A DNA stretch of 64,000 bases from Mycolicibacterium monacense (GTDB lineage Bacteria; Actinomycetota; Actinomycetes; Mycobacteriales; Mycobacteriaceae): assembly GCF_010731575.1 (NCBI RefSeq), contig NZ_AP022617.1, positions 5,642,001-5,706,000 on the forward strand, given 5' to 3'. Below, one piece after another: positions 62,882 to 64,000 of this stretch. The position numbers and the translations under genes were made by a program. The stretch's first letter is position 1. Every line of letters begins with the position of its first letter. Below the pieces are notes generated by a model, which saw nothing but the letters and a program-made list of their open reading frames with translations, was not told the DNA's origin and did not search any database.

Positions 62882-64000
62882 ATGACGACCGTGTTCCCCG
62901 AGACCACCCACGGTGACATCGATCTGAGCGCACGGGAGTTCTGGGCCAAACCGCCCGTCGAACGCGATGCCGCGTTCGCGGTGTTACGGCGTGAGAACCC
63001 CGTCGCGTGGAGCCGGCCTGCGGACTCCGACCTGTTGCCACCCGAACAGAACCTCAAGGGGTTCTGGTCGCTGACCAAGCACGAGGACATCCGCTACGCC
63101 AGCCGCCATCCCGAGATCTTCTCCTCGGCGCAGGGCATCACGATGGAGGACTTCCCCCACGAGATCCTGATGATGTCGCAGTCGTTCATCGCGATGGACG
63201 CGCCCCGGCACACTCAGCTGCGCGGTATCACCCTCGATGCGTTCAAACCGCGCAACATGCGCCGGCTGCAGGGCTGGGTCCAGGAACACGCCCGCGATCT
63301 GATCTCCGAGATGTCCCATCTGGGCGAGGGCGATTTCGTCGAGCTGGTGTCGGTGAAACTGCCGGGCCGCATCTTCGGGTCCTTCTTCGGCCTGCCGCCG
63401 GGCGAGATCCACGAGAAGACCATCGATGCCGCGCAGCGCACTCTGGGCTGGACCGATCCCGACGTCCGCGGTGACCGCACCGCCCTCGAACTGTTCGCCG
63501 GTGCGGTGATGGACCTGCACGAGACGGTGACCACCCTGCTGCCCGAGCGTCGCGCCAACCCCGGCGACGACCTGCTGTCCTGGATGGTGCAGGCCGAGTT
63601 CGACGGTGTGAAGATGACCGACGACGAACTGAAGGCCTTCTTCACCCTGCTGGCGGTGGCCGCGAACGACACCACCAGACATGCTTCGGCGCAGGCGATC
63701 TACGCGTTCTCCCAGTTCCCCGACCAACGCGACCTGCTGGTCGCCGATGTCGAGGGTCGGGTCGACTCCGCGGTCGAGGAGGCGCTGCGCTGGGCCTCCC
63801 CGCTGATCCACATGCGACGCACCGCGACCCAGGACGTCACGGTCCGGGGTGCGGAGATCAAGGCCGGCGACAAGGTGGTGCTCTGGTACAGCTCGGCCAA
63901 CCGCGACGAAGACGTGTTCGACGATCCCTTCACGTTCGACATCGAGCGAAACCCCAACCCACACCTGGCATTCGGTGGTGGGGGACCGCACTTCTGTCTC
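62882..64000 (+). CDS. Cytochrome P450 (3' end cut by window)
   Basis: 373 codons from ATG 62882 to the window edge with no stop; the frame ends just at the haem-binding loop, GGGGPHFC. The I-helix motif is VAANDTTRHAS, the K-helix ExxR is EEALRWASP and LWYSSANRDEDVFDDPFTFDIERNPNPHLAFGGG precedes the haem Cys. The sequence resembles CYP124/125/142-like bacterial class I P450s that act on lipids or steroids, but I cannot name the subfamily. A 3Fe-4S ferredoxin gene lies 2.2 kb upstream. Confidence 0.9.
   Translation, partial: MTTVFPETTHGDIDLSAREFWAKPPVERDAAFAVLRRENPVAWSRPADSDLLPPEQNLKGFWSLTKHEDIRYASRHPEIFSSAQGITMEDFPHEILMMSQSFIAMDAPRHTQLRGITLDAFKPRNMRRLQGWVQEHARDLISEMSHLGEGDFVELVSVKLPGRIFGSFFGLPPGEIHEKTIDAAQRTLGWTDPDVRGDRTALELFAGAVMDLHETVTTLLPERRANPGDDLLSWMVQAEFDGVKMTDDELKAFFTLLAVAANDTTRHASAQAIYAFSQFPDQRDLLVADVEGRVDSAVEEALRWASPLIHMRRTATQDVTVRGAEIKAGDKVVLWYSSANRDEDVFDDPFTFDIERNPNPHLAFGGGGPHFCL

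Overview
The window is high-GC actinobacterial DNA, almost certainly from a Mycobacterium/Mycolicibacterium chromosome. Most of it is the KstR/KstR2 cholesterol-catabolism region. Read in reverse, gene order follows Mycobacterium tuberculosis from about Rv3567c (hsaB) to Rv3534c (hsaF). Orthology is argued from motifs, lengths, order and recognisable operators; no search was run.

Layout. 1-400: 3' end of hsaB. 407-7930: a segment not found at this place in M. tuberculosis (putative metallopeptidase lipoprotein, CsbD-like protein, a LysR regulator divergent from a transporter / 3-hydroxybutyrate dehydrogenase / acetoacetate-CoA ligase operon, and a 13E12-type HNH protein). 7970-25450: the KstR2 part, which degrades the C and D rings (aspB, fadE33-32-31, fadD3 divergent from fadE30, ipdF-like SDR, kstR2, fadA6; then ipdC, ipdB, ipdA, echA20 divergent from two SDRs), with an alcohol dehydrogenase and a SatD/membrane-protein pair inserted. 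25449-33644: KstR-controlled side-chain genes (ddn-like, fadA5, cyp125, fadE28, fadE29, chsH2, chsH1, ltp2). 33722-35581: a PPE-like/PE-like pair. 49205-51347: NTF2-like, SDR and MerR genes. 51392-56824: maoC hydratase, kstD and hsaE-hsaG-hsaF. 56975-64000: hemolysin III-like protein, a RecQ helicase with a phosphoribosyltransferase tail, a secreted protein, ferredoxin, a divergent two-component pair and the start of a P450 gene.

The unusual part is an island at about 35.6-49.0 kb, lying between the PPE-like pair and the maoC/kstD genes. It holds: a secreted-looking protein with a long Asp/Asn tract and a Glu/Gln-rich tail (frame broken inside the tract); a stand-alone alpha/alpha-toroid protein; an IS256-family element with exact ends and target duplication; a toroid + cyanophycin-synthetase-like ATP-grasp gene broken by an IS3-family element and by one missing base; a SET-domain protein; and a 1213-residue protein combining a sugar-transfer-type ATP-grasp, an acylphosphatase-like domain, the same toroid module and a TupA-type ATP-grasp. 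The toroid module occurs twice as a nearly identical 1.1-kb block joined to different ATP-grasp domains. I read this as a probable, partly decayed ATP-grasp system making an acidic peptide or glycopeptide; its product is unknown.

Regulation is readable from DNA. Two 14-bp KstR2-type palindromes sit in the fadD3/fadE30 and echA20/SDR intergenic gaps, and three KstR-type palindromes in the fadA5/cyp125 and kstD/hsaE gaps. A MerR-type spaced promoter precedes the NTF2/SDR pair. Several of these promoters imply leaderless transcripts.
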